64,000 bases of DNA from contig MCFG01000096.1 in NCBI GenBank assembly GCA_002104895.1, positions 70,001-134,000 on the forward strand, in the 5' to 3' direction. Position numbers and translations under genes: made by a program. A model generated the notes under the pieces. That model was given only the letters and a program-made list of their open reading frames with translations. It had not been told where the DNA came from and made no database searches. This document shows, in pieces, positions 24,950 through 43,387 of this stretch; within the stretch, counting starts at the first letter, position 1; each line of letters opens with the position of its first letter. The stretch is from Anaeromyces robustus (taxonomy: Eukaryota; Neocallimastigomycota; Neocallimastigomycetes; Neocallimastigales; Neocallimastigaceae).

Positions 24950-25024
24950 ACTAACCCTTAATTCTACATAGAGAATTAAAGTAAAATTGATCTATTCCAT
25001 TTGGATCGGCATATGCCCTACTTA
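24950..25024. other. G/C-richer island with hairpins
   Basis: TTAATTCT (24958-24965) and AGAATTAA (24972-24979) form a perfect 8-bp stem with a 6-base loop. AAGTA (24979-24983) can pair with TACTT (25019-25023), enclosing the palindrome GGCATATGCC (25008-25017). On the minus strand one frame reads RAYADPNGIDQFYFNSLCRI then a stop, so a stray 3' exon or gene fragment is an alternative. Neither is established. Confidence 0.3.
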
Positions 25025-25409
25025 CAAAATATTAATTATGATTTTTATTTCTCTAAACAATGAAAAAAACAAAAAAACGGAATGAATCATTATTTAGCTT
25101 TATAATACTTCCAACAGTACTTCCTTATATACGTATAATGTCATTGAAATTTAAAAAATAATAAGTAAAAATTTAAAAAATAAAAATAAAAAAATGGGAA
25201 AATAATAACAAAAAAAAAAAAAAATTATAAATAAAACGTATGATGTACTTAAGTTTAATATATAACTAATCAAATAATATATATATATATTATATATTTA
25301 TATTTAAATATATATTTAAATATATTTTTTTCTTTTTCTTTTTCTCTTTTTTCTTTCTCTTTTTTTGTTCTTTTTTTGTTCTTTTTTTGTTCTTTTTTTT
25401 TGTTCTTTT

Positions 25410-25455
<46 letters not shown>

Positions 25456-25925
25456 ATTTATTTTATTTTTTATAATTTATTTTATTTACTTATTTATTTT
25501 ATTTTATGTTATTTTATTTTATTTTAGTTTATTTTATTTTATTTTATTTTATTTTTTATTATTATTATATTTATTTTTTATTATTTTATATTATATATAT
25601 ATATATTTATATTCATTTTAATATTTTTCTTTCTTTCTTTTTATCTTAAATTTTAATTTTAATTTTAATTTAATTTAATTTATTTTATTTTATTTCATTT
25701 TATTTCATTTTATTTCATTTTATTTCATTTTATTTCATTTTATTTTATTTTATTTTATTTATTTTATTTTATTATATTTTATTTTATTTTATTTAATTTT
25801 ATTTTTTCTTTATAGTTGATTATAATATAAACTTTATAAAAAGAAGGAAAAAAAAAATAAATTGAAAATATTAATTGGAATATAAAGCATATAGAAAAAA
25901 AATTTTTTTTTTCTAAAACTTAAAT

Positions 25926-27408
25926 TTATTTGCCTATAGAATTATTGTTAATAGCCATATTGACACCATTTAAGTTCATATTATTCATATGCATTCCCAT
26001 ACCATTCATATTCATTCCACTTAAAGATTTTAAAGCATTTAAATTTATATTATTCATTGAATTTAGATTATTCATAGGTAAATTCATCATTCCTTTACTT
26101 AAATTATTATTATTATTTATATTCGCTGAAGTTGTTGATTGTGTCATATTATTTTGTATTTGCCCTTTATTATTATTGCTTCCTAAATTCAAAAATTTTA
26201 AGAATGATTAATTGATTGATTGATTGATTGATTAATTAATTAATTGATTATTTTAATTATTATTATTAGTATTAGTATTATTAGTATTAATATTAATATT
26301 AGTATTAATATTAGTATTAGTATTAGTATTAGTATTAGTATTATTATTTTTATTATTACTATATTATAATTAAAATTAAAGATTACCAGATTCATTCATA
26401 CCATTATTTAATCCCAAAAGTGGGTTAATATTATTTAAATTTATATTTCCTGGATTATTACCCGCTTGATTTAAATAATTTTGTTGTTGAAGTTGATTTA
26501 TTACAGATGGATTATTCATAACAGCTCCAAATACAGAAAACAAATTATTATTTGATTGTTGTTGTGAGGTTGGATTATTTAAAGGAGATAGATTTGATAT
26601 TTGATTATTTCCAGCAAATGAAAATTGATTTATTGCTGCTTGATCGGCTAGCATTTGTCTGTTTGCCATATTCATGTTATTTAATAAAGAGGCATTAATA
26701 CCGTCAACATTTCCTTGTCTTATCATATTCATTAATGCAATATTATTTATATTTGCTTCATTGAATTCATTTTCCTCTTCTTGTTGTTCTTCTTCATTTC
26801 TATTATCTATTACAAAAAAAAAAATAAATAAATTATATTTATAATAAAAATATTTTAAATATTAAATAACAATTATTATTTTTTTATATTACATATAGTA
26901 TGTATATACAATATTAATTAATTATAAATTTTTATATAGTTTTACAAGTATTTATAAAATTTTTTTTAATTATATAATAAAAAAAAAATTTTTTTTTTAA
27001 ATACATACATAAACTAATTCCGACAGGACCACGTTCTTCCAACTGTTCATAATATATAATAAATTCACGTTTCTTTTTTTCCCAATTTATTGGATCAAAA
27101 TATAAATATAAACCCCTTTCACATCCAAGACCTTTTACAACATCTTCACTACCTAATTCTTTAGCTAACCAAATTCTAAGTTGTTTATGATATCTCCAAT
27201 TTCTATTATACAATTCTTGTGCTGCTGCTTCTTGTATTGCTTCTTTTGGCATTGTATAAAATATATAGAATAAAGTTTCGTCTGAAAACATACCAATTCT
27301 CGTTATTATTGGTGGTGGCATTTGTGGTAAATTGAAACATGTCGGTAGTTGATTTTTTGGAAATAGTTTTGGTTTGTTTGAAAATGGTGAACTAAACTTT
27401 GGATATAT

Positions 27409-27445
<37 letters not shown>

Positions 27446-28435
27446 GATATAACAATTAAAAATGGTAATTTATTGTATATAATGTATATATTTAATTTTG
27501 AAATAATTTAAATAAACATATATAAATAAAATTAATATTTAATTATATTATTTTATATTATAGTCTAATTATATTAAATATATTATATATATTTCATGTA
27601 ACTATTTTATTGTTATTTATCATACGAAAAAATATATATATATATATATTCATTATAATATATATTATTTGTTATATATATATAATTATATTTTTTAATT
27701 TTCAATTCATAAATATTTAAATTATTTTAGAATCTTTATTTACTTTTTATCATTAAGATCAAAACCAAAAGATAATATATCACTTCCAGTATTTAATATA
27801 TTTTCTTCCCTTTTTTGATCTAATAAACTATTAATTGAATATTTATCATTTTTATTTTCTTGTTTTTGTTTTGAAGGCCCTGATGATGATATTGAATCAG
27901 ACTGTAATGACATTTTTGAAGTTGAATTTATTAATGAATCTATTATTTGTCCATTTTTTTCATCATTTAATTTTGGTGAAGTTATACTTTTCTGTTGATG
28001 CGACTGATTTAAATTTAGACTAGATTTTGAATTGTTAGGTGAGGTAACTTGCGAAGCACTTTTTGAAGAATGATTTGAACCTGCTTTGACTGAATATTGT
28101 ACCTGCTTCTTCATACCCTTAAAAAAAAAATTTTTTTTTTATTTTATTTTTTTCATTTTTTTTTATTTTTTAAATTTTATTTTTTAATTTTTAAAATTTA
28201 AAAGAAAAATTATAGTTACTTATTTATTATATTTATATATATTTAGTAATAATATAATAATTTTGAAAATAAATACATGTTCATCAAAAGATGAAGATCT
28301 TGTTGAAGAATTTGATAATGCAGGAAAATCATCAGCAGTAAATTCTGCTTTCTTTTTAGTTTCCCTTTCCGGATGACCACTAGCAATAGTTGAAAATGGT
28401 ACTGGTATTCGAGGATTAAATGAATCTTTTGACAT
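25926..28435 (-). CDS. CNOT2: CCR4-NOT complex subunit 2
   Basis: Five minus-strand exons: 28277-28435, 27744-28117, 27009-27409, 26387-26806 and 25926-26182; 536 residues, phases consistent. The N-terminus carries FTADDFPALSNSS, matching the EDFPALP motif of NOT2 proteins. A Ser/Gln-rich linker follows. The NOT box lies at about residues 200-310: MFSDETLFYIFYTMPKEAIQ, AAAQELYNRNWRYHKQLRIW, GLYLYFDPINWEKKKREF and YYEQLEERGPVG. This domain dimerises with NOT3/5 and docks on NOT1 in the deadenylase complex. Unusually, about 225 further residues (acidic, then Asn/Met/Gln/Gly-rich) follow the NOT box, whereas most NOT2 proteins end there. The donor after EERGPVGISLY was chosen for its GTATGT sequence and phase; it is the least certain junction. 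Confidence 0.88.
26266..26340 (-). repeat. TACTAA hexamer array inside a CNOT2 intron
   Basis: The intron between the last two CNOT2 exons (26183-26386) holds nine TTAGTA units on the plus strand, which read TACTAA on the transcribed strand. They are partly tandem and partly interrupted by TTAATA units. TACTAA is the core of the yeast branch-point consensus. The array lies 83-157 bases upstream of the 3' splice site. Confidence 0.7.
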
Positions 28436-30283
28436 TTAAATTTTAAATTCTACAAATAATAAATATAATGTTTTAGTAATTATTAACTATAGAATTATTT
28501 TCTTATAATAATAAATTAAATATATTATTTATAATAATTGATTATTTAAAGTTTATTATAAAACTTTAAAACAAATTATCTGTTTATAAAATTTTTATTT
28601 ATTTTTTTATTTATGAGATATAAATTAAAATTGCTTAAAAAAATACTGATTATAACAATATTAAATTATAATTAAAATTTAATAAAAAAAATAATTTTAG
28701 TTTATTTATAATAATATTTAATATCATATTATATCATTATTATTATTGATATTAATATTATTTAAAATTATAATTTTATGTCTCTTTGTTTCTATATATT
28801 TATATATTTAAATATATTATAATAAAATTGTTTTATATATTGGATTTTTAAAAAATATATTTAAATTTATAAATTTATTATATTAAACTTTCAATATTAT
28901 ATTTAAATACATATAATTAAATGCTCATTTTATATATGTTATATCTGTATTTGTTTTTACTTCGTAAAACAATAAATATCATATAATGTAAATTATTTGG
29001 ATATAGATTTGTTTATTTATTTGATTATTAATATTTTTGAAGAAATTTATGACTCAATAATTAATTCTAATAATATATTAAACAAGGATTTTCATTTCTA
29101 TTGTTTTGATTTTTTGTTTTATATTATATATTATATTTTTTCTTTTAATATATTTTTTTTGTTATTATTATCTTTATTTTTTTTTATTTCATTTTAATTA
29201 TATTCAATGTTTTATATATTTGATGATTAACGATTTAAAAAATATATAATTCTTAAAAATAAATATTAATATTTTATTTACATTTTATTAAATTACTTGT
29301 TATTTCAATTTTCTTAAACTGTATATTCTAATTAAATTAATAATTAAAATATCCTTTGTATTTAATTTATATATTATATAATTTAATTTTAAGATTTAAA
29401 CATTAAAAAAAAAAAATAATAACTGCTTATTATATTAATTTTTTTTTATTTTTTTAATATTTGTTTATTATATAAAAAATTTTTCTTTTATAGTTTTATA
29501 TTATTATATACTAATATAATTTTTATATATATATATTACTTATATTATTTATATTAATATGAATCAATAATCATTAAAAACATTTATTATTAAAAAAAAT
29601 TTTTTTTTTATTTATTATAAGTTTATAATAATTGTAATATACACAGACATAGAAAAAAAAAAACATACATTTATTATATTTATTTATTATTATTTTAAAT
29701 GGAAATTTTAGTATTTTAGTATCATAGTATAAAAAATATATCATAATATATTCTATTATATTTGGTGTCAAGAATTTAATTAAAATGTATATAAATCAAT
29801 TGAAATTTAATTTATTATTATAATAATCAAAACATTTTTTATAAAAAATAAAGAATAATTTTTTTTTTTTTTTTTCATATAGTAATTTGTAAAGAAATTT
29901 TTATAATTTTGAAATTATATATTTTATATTAAAATAAAGATGTAAAAACTAATAAACATGAAAATTAATAAAAAAAATTAAAATTTTTTAAATCTAAAAT
30001 TTTTTATCAGTTTAATAATATTTCGTTATTTCAAAAAGAAAAAACTATAATTTTATTTAATATATATATTTTATATAATTTTATTATATATATATTTGTT
30101 AATTTAATACTAAAAAAAATTAAAAAGAAATAAAAATAAAAATAAAAATATATATAAAAAAATATAACAAGTCAATAATATAAATTTATATATGTGAATG
30201 AATTCAATAAAAAAAAAAAAAAAAGAAGAAAAAAGTTCATAATTAATCATATAAAGTAACTTGATAAATACAATTTCCATTTT

Positions 30284-30424
30284 TTATAAAGAAGACTCTG
30301 AACGGCTCCCATTCGAATCTATGTCGGAATAAATTCTATGCTTTATCTTTTCGACATCAACGCCCTTGAAGCCGCCCGTAGTGTTCTTATTGTTACCATA
30401 CCAATTGAAGAGAAATATTTTTAC
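30284..30424 (-). pseudogene. isolated 3' gene fragment, unknown protein
   Basis: On the minus strand a frame of normal codon diversity, richer in G/C than its flanks, reads IFLFNWYGNNKNTTGGFKGV and DVEKIKHRIYSDIDSNGSRS, ending at the TAA 30284-30286. It merges upstream into A/T repeat with no start and no obvious partner exon. The composition is like the foreign ORFs at 4-5.7 kb. I do not recognise the family. Best read as the broken-off C-terminus of a captured gene. Confidence 0.4.
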
Positions 30425-30535
30425 AGATATAAATATATATATATCATTTCTTTATTATTTTTAATTTTTATTTATTTTTATATTTATATGATTTTATTTT
30501 TATTTTTATTTTATTTATTTTTATATTTATATGAT

Positions 30536-30770
30536 TTTATTTTTATTTTTATTTTATTTTATTTTATTTTATTTTATTTTATTTTATTTTATTTTATTTT
30601 ATTTTATTTTATTTTATTTTATTTTATTTTATTTTATTTTATTTTATTTTATTTTATTTTATTTTATTTTATTTTCATTTTATTTTATTTAATTTTTATT
30701 TCATTTTATTTAATTTTTATTTTATTTTATTTAATTTTTATTTTTATTTTTATTTTTATTTTTATTTTTA

Positions 30771-30801
<31 letters not shown>

Positions 30802-30835
30802 TTATTTTTATTTTATTTTATTTTATTTTTTTATT
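30536..30835. repeat. (ATTTT)n pentanucleotide array
   Basis: About 300 bp of ATTTT units with a few TTTCA and AATTT interruptions. Confidence 0.95.
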
Positions 30836-31000
30836 ATTTATTATATACAAAAATATTAAAATGATTGCTATCGTAATTAATAATACAATAAAAGTTATAA
30901 TTATTTTTATTTTTTTTTTTAAATTTAATTTATTATTATTATTATTATTATTTTTTTACTTTATTTTATATTTTATATTTTTGTTCTTAACTTATAATAA

Positions 31001-36738
<5,738 letters not shown>

Positions 36739-36956
36739 AACTTTTTATGTATAAAAAAAATTTTTTTTTATAAAAAATTAATAATAAAAATTCAAAAAAA
36801 AAAAAAAAAAAAGATTTTTTATTTAAATATTTATTATTAATAATATTTATTAATTAATTTTTAATTATTTCAAAATATTATATGTTCTCAAGATGCTCTT
36901 TTTTTATTATTATTATTATTATTATTTGTTTGTATGTTTATTGCTTTTGTTAATTG

Positions 36957-36992
<36 letters not shown>

Positions 36993-37177
36993 TATTGAAT
37001 TGTATATTTTTGTATTTTATTATATTTTATTATTTTATTAATACTATTATGTGTATTTATTTCAGTATAAAAAAAAAAAGATTATAAAAATTGATAATAT
37101 TCTTATTTCAACACTAAAAAATATTATAACTATTGATTAAACTTTTTATTTTATGTTAATATATATATATATTTATT

Positions 37178-37219
<42 letters not shown>

Positions 37220-38120
37220 AATAATATATCTTTTTATAAAATTATTAGTTGTAAAATATTATACTATCTATTTCATAATTTTCACTCATGTTGAGAAATA
37301 TCGAATATACATTATTAAGTATAATATTTTATGTTAAATAATCAGTATCTTTTTACTTTTCTCTATTCTTTTTTTTTTTTTTTTCTCTTTTTTTTATTAT
37401 TTTTTTTTCTGCATTAAAAAAGTTAATTTATTAAATTATTCAACTTATTTTGTATATACTATATAGCATATATATTTTTAAGAAATATATATATATTAAT
37501 ATTTTTGTTGTAATATTTTTTGTTGAAAAAAACAATGCAAATTTTTATATAATATTATATTATATAAATATTATATATATATTAAAACAACGATAAAAAA
37601 TGTAATATATATTGAAATTCCTGATAGTTAATTATTAAAATTTTCAAGTGTTAAATTGAAATAAAAAAATAATAAAAAAGTTAAATATTTTAATATATAA
37701 TATATTTATTTTAATAGCTTATATTTTCACAAAATATTAAATATTATATATATATATATATAAAGAATATAAAATACATAAATTAATCCTGAAATTATAT
37801 ATTTATATTGATTTTTTTTTTTTTTTTTTTAAATATATAATTTTTTTATACTTTTTTCATTTATCTTTTGTATAATTTTATTAATTTTTATTTAACTTTT
37901 TTTATTTTTTCAAGATTCACTACAAAAAGTAATTTTTAATTCATTTCATATGATAAAAAAAATAATATTAATCTTCAATAACTAATTATATACAAATATA
38001 TATTTGTTATTATAATTAAAAATTATATTTGTTATTATAATTAAATAAGTAATATATATTGATTAATGATTATATTAATTATTAATTATATATAATTTAC
38101 CTTTAATAAATGACAATACT

Positions 38121-38303
38121 ATGAAAATAGAACCAAATAAAACTAGTACGAGTAATGAAATTACAGCTAATACTAAAAATTGTAATACAAATAATTTAAT
38201 TCCAATACCAAACGGCTATATCACAATATTCTTCTATATATTTAAGTTTTTCAAAAATATTAATAATAATAATAGTAATAAATTCAATAAGATTTCTTAT
38301 TAA
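38121..38303 (+). CDS. hypothetical small protein
   Basis: 60-residue ORF: a Thr/Asn-rich start (MKIEPNKTSTSNEITANTKN), then LIPIPNGYITIFFYIFKFF, a possible membrane-associated stretch, and an Asn-rich tail. Codon diversity in the first 35 residues exceeds that of the surrounding noise. No family recognised; could be chance. Confidence 0.2.
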   Translation: MKIEPNKTSTSNEITANTKNCNTNNLIPIPNGYITIFFYIFKFFKNINNNNSNKFNKISY

Positions 38304-38640
38304 ATAATAATTATTTTCCTTTCTTCATAAAAAATAATTAATATTATTAACAAAAATAAAACTTATTTATTATTTAAAAAAAAATAAAAAAAAAAGAAAA
38401 AAGAAAAAAGAAAAAAGAAAAATAAAAAAAAAAAAAGAAAAAAGTAATTAAAGAAAGAAAAAGTATTAGAAAGGATGAAAATTTGATAATTATAATTAAA
38501 AATTTGTTTTGTTTTGTTTTTTAAAAATTTTAAAATTAATATTTTTAACATTAATAATTATTAATATTATAATTACTAAAAAAAATATTATGTAATATGG
38601 TTTATATTGAAATATTTAGTATATATATTGTAATTGTAAT

Positions 38641-38765
<125 letters not shown>

Positions 38766-40347
38766 TAATTAATAAATAAATATTTTATTAATTAATTAAT
38801 AATAATTTTAATTATTTCAATAATATATTTATTCAATTCAATTGAATTAATTAAATAATATATTTTATATATATTCATACATTTAATTTATTTTCCAAAA
38901 CTTTTAAAAAATAAAGAATTATATAAATTTATTTATATTTGTATATATATTATTTAATTATACACAACAACTTTAAAAAAAAATAAAGAAATTTAATAAT
39001 TTAAAAAATAAACTTGTTTAATATATAAAATAAATATTTATAATATATTACAATACACTTTAAAATATTTAAAAACATTTTAATTTTAAATAATATTATT
39101 TAAAATAATATTTAAAAAAAAAATTTATTATAATTATTTTTTTTTACAAAAAGATCTTTATGTATTATACGTAATCTTAAAAATTTTTAAAGGAAGACTT
39201 AACAAAACATATAATAATATGAACTATATATTAATTAATATTAATTAATGAATTAATATGTACTTTTTTATATAATACTTATAGAAATAATTTATTATTA
39301 AAAACAAATAATTAATTTTATATATATAAAAAAAAAAAAAAAGAAATAATACGTTTATTATTCATTTTTTATGATATATAGATATTTATTTACGATAATT
39401 TTATTATAATTAACATTTATTATAAAAACATAATTTTATAAAACCTTAACATATGAAATATAAAATAATTAATCATCAAATAGGAAAATAAAAATAATAT
39501 TAAAATTTACTTTAATAATTAATATAAAAAAAATTGATCTTATTAATATAATATACATTGATATCATGATTAAATAAACAAGAACGCAATATATTCCACA
39601 AATAAATATTATTACTTTAAAAAACTTTATTAAATTTTTATTTTAATTAAAATTTATTAAGTGATAACTTATTTTAAATACTTTTATTTCATTCATTTAT
39701 TGCTTTAAACTTTTTAAAAATAAAGAACTGTTAAGTAGATTTATAATAATAAATATTATAATAATAATATCTATTATCTCTTTTTTCTATTGATATAAAT
39801 TTATATATAAAAATTCTCTTTTCTACATTTTATATATATTATAAATTGCGGAATTCAAGGCCTTAATTATATTTTTCTTATTATTATAATTTATTATATT
39901 TTACATTAACTTAAATTAATATAAAATTAATTGAATAATTAATATAACATTTGTTAAAGTTTAACTAAATCTTTAACAAAGAATATTGTCATCTAACAAT
40001 TAAATTATAAAAATATATTTTGTAATAGAGTTGATTATGACCATTTTAACATCATAAATATTACATTATTTTTTCTATAAAATAAAAAAAATCTTATAAT
40101 TATTAAAAATATAAAAAAATTTATATATCTTTTTCCTTTTTATTTATTTAACATTTTATTGTTATTTTAATAATTAACAAAATTTTTATTTTTTTTGTCA
40201 TTATTCATTTTTATAATATTGTTACTGAAATTTATTACTAGCTACTATAATTACACCATTACATTAACTATTGTACTACCATTAATATTTTCATTAATTT
40301 TTACATTTTTTTTAATAATTCTATATTTATTTTTATTGCATATAGAA

Positions 40348-42092
40348 GGGAGAGTTGCATTTCGAAAATTTGTATTTAAAAAACTTGTATTTCGTAAAAT
40401 GGCTTGAATATTTTTTATTTAAAGCCACTTAATTTCATTAAAAATTAAATAAATAAATAATAATTAATTAAATAAATAAAGTTGCAATTTGCAAAAATTT
40501 TTAAGTCACGTATAATTACGTGGGGCGTATATGCAATTGTGTCATTGTTTTGTGGCTTATTCCTACAATTTTTTTAAAGCCATATATTTAATTTATGGCG
40601 TTAATAATAATTGTGTTGATATTTTATGACGTAAATATAAAAGCCACCAAAAATTTGGCGAATAAATTAAAACAAAATAAAAAATAAAAAAACATTTTTT
40701 TTAAAAAAAATTAATAATAAATAAAATAATAAATAAAGAAATAATAAATAATTAATAATTAAATAAATGTTTTATTTTTTAAATATAAAAAAAAAGAAAA
40801 CAATTTATTTTTTAAACATTAAAGAATAAAATAAAAATAAGTAAACATTTTATTTTTAAGCATTAAAAAATAAAATAAACCAAAATAAAAAATAAAAAAA
40901 AAAGCATTTTTTTAAAATAAATAAATAAAATAATAAATAAAGAAATAATAAATAATTAATAATTAAATATAAATGTTTTATTTTTAAATATAAAAAAAAA
41001 AGAAAATATTATTTTTTTAAACTTTAAAAAACATAAAATAAACAAAATGTTTACTTATTTTTATTTTATTTTTTAATGTTTAAAAAATAAAATGTTTACT
41101 TATTTTTATTTTATTCTTTAATGTTTAAAAAATAAATTTTTTTCTTTTTTTTTATATTTAAAAAATAAAACATTTATTTAATTATTAAATATTTATTATT
41201 TCTTTATTTATTATTTTATTTATTTATTTTATTATTAATTTTTTTTAAAAAAATGTTTTTTTATTTTTTATTTTGTTTTGTTTTATTTTTTAATGATTAA
41301 AAAAAATATTTACTCTTTTTATTTTATTTTTTATTATAAAGGTATTAATAAGAATGCCTAACCTAATTATTATTATTTATTAGAGTGTTGTATTTTGCGA
41401 TGGTGGTGCATTTCGAAAATTTGTATTTCGAAAACATTTTTAAATAAAATACTGTTAAAATATATGATTTTGATATTGATATCTTAATTTATTTTTTTAT
41501 TAATAATTTATACTTTAAAGTTTTATTCAAAAATATAAAGTATACACAATTACATTTTAATATATAATAATAAAATAAAAAATTATTCGCTAATTTATGA
41601 TTAATAATAATAATTAACAGCATATTTCAATTGTTAATTATTAAATATACTAATACGTTATTAAAAGAGAAGAATAAAATTTCAAGAATTAAAAATAAAT
41701 AAGAAATTTATATTAGAATATTAAAATGTATAAAAAATGGTTAATTTAAGTATTAATTAATATGATTTTAAATATTTTTAATAATAATAACTTTTATATT
41801 TATAATATTGATTAATTTATAATTAAATTTATTTATTTTTTATTTAATTTTATTTGTTTATTATTTTTTTTATTTATTAATTTATTTATTATTTATTTAT
41901 TTTTTTTAATTTTTTATTATTAATTTATTTATTATTATTTAATAATTTATTTACTTTATAATTTATTTATTTTATAATTTATTTATTAATTTATTTATTT
42001 ATTACATTATAATGCGCCATTTTTCCCGAAATGCACTTTTACGAAATACAAGTTTTCGAAATACAAATTTTCGAAATGCACCTCCCTCCATC
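40348..42092. mobile_element. non-autonomous TIR DNA transposon with internal fold-back
   Basis: A 1745-bp element flanked on both sides by the exact 9-bp repeat CATATAGAA (40339-40347 and 42093-42101), read as a target-site duplication. Terminal inverted repeats of about 55-72 bp match. The left starts GGGAGAGTTGCATTTCGAAA and includes ACTTGTATTTCGTAAAA (40348-40403). The right (42014-42092) is its inverse with an extra GTGCATTTCGGG block and 4 ragged terminal bases. Repeated TGTATTTCG/TGCATTTCG words look like transposase-binding sites. Inside, a unit of about 170-210 bp occurs twice direct (from about 40669 and 40881) and once inverted (about 41060-41280), making a large fold-back. No transposase ORF. 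A 9-bp duplication suggests the Mutator-like (MULE) group, but the family is unproven. Confidence 0.8.
41406..41439 (+). repeat. internal third copy of the terminal repeat
   Basis: Within the element, GGTGCATTTCGAAAATTTG plus TATTTCGAAAAC repeats the outer 34 bases of the terminal repeat in left-end orientation. It may mark the end of an older nested copy. Confidence 0.7.
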
Positions 42093-42369
42093 CATATAGA
42101 ATCAATATTACTAAAATATGTGGCTTATTAATAGTAATATTCAAAGAAACATTTTATTCCTTAATATTAACAATATTTAATAAAAAATTTTAATTAACAT
42201 TAATAAATACTATGTAAAAAAAACATATTAATAAAAAATTCATATTCTTTTATCTCTTACTAGTAAAATAAATAATATTTTTATGTATTAAAAATAAAAT
42301 TCTTATTTTGAAATAAAATTATTTAAAAGTATAATAAATATTGTATCTAAAAATAATCAAGTATATATA

Positions 42370-42862
42370 ATGGAAATGGATGATACAGCAATTATAAATC
42401 AATTATTTGAAATATATAAAAATGATAAGGATATTCACATAAAAAACGAAGATAATTTTAAAACTAAATTAAAAAAATTAATTAAAGATGGAAGAAAAAG
42501 CATTCAAATTGTAACTGATTTTGATATGACAATTACAAAATATTGGAAAGATGGTAAAAGAACTCCAACTTCTCACTGTATTATTTCAGAAAATCCTTTA
42601 CTTCCAGAAGATGTTAGCATATATATTTTTTTCTTATTTTACTATATTCATTACTATCATAATTATCATTATTATTACTATATTTTTCAGTTAAATAATT
42701 AACATAAAAGTTATAATTAATAAAAATATAAATATAATTTTTATATTTATTATTATTATTATTTATTATTGTTATTGTTATTATTACTATTATTATTGTT
42801 ATTATTGTTATTATTGTTATTATTGTTATTGTTATTATCATTATTATTATAATTTTTATTAC

Positions 42863-42895
<33 letters not shown>

Positions 42896-43320
42896 ACTAT
42901 TATTATTAAACCAATATTAATAATTATAATTAAAATATAATAGGTGGTTAAACGTTCAGAAGAATTAATAAATAAATATTATCCATATGAAATCAGTAAT
43001 GAAATATCTTATGAAGAAAAATATCAGTATATGGTTGAATGGTGGACCAAACAACATGATATTATTATTGAACAAAAATTAACACAAGAATCTTTAAATG
43101 AATTAATAAAGGCTATGCCTGTTGTATTTAGAGATGGCTTTGAAGAACTATTTGAAATTTGTAAATCAAACGGTATTCCAATGTTAATTCCATCTGCAGG
43201 AATTCAAAGTAATATTTAAAATCAATTTTTATATTATATATATATATAGTTTTTAAAAAATAAATATTGAAGATATATATTAATACTATAAATATTATAT
43301 TTTCTTTTATTTTTTTACTT

Positions 43321-43387
<67 letters not shown>

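Larger units (their letters stand above)
23384..25925. other. 2.5-kb AT-rich intergenic region
   Basis: The right part (about 25320-25810) is a long pyrimidine-rich stretch of T-runs, TTTTA, TTTCA and CTTTT units. A 38-base A-run lies at about 23418-23455. Two weaker signals are inside: an open stretch at 23817-23997 and a G/C-richer island at 24950-25024. Confidence 0.6.
28436..31000. other. 2.6-kb AT-rich intergenic region
   Basis: Region between CNOT2 (5' side) and the F-box gene 3' end. It holds an ATTTT array at about 30536-30835 and one G/C-richer coding-like fragment (30284-30424). Other frames are low complexity. Confidence 0.6.

Noticed and set aside
30338-30859. 173-residue Phe/Leu ORF
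   Set aside because: Translation of the ATTTT array; the first 30 codons are antisense to the better gene fragment.
40195-40407. 70-residue membrane-like ORF
   Set aside because: Straddles the transposon's left end and target duplication, so it is a chance frame.
40348-42092. Transposase coding sequence in the fold-back element
   Set aside because: Both strands are A/T repeats with stops in every frame; no catalytic motif seen.
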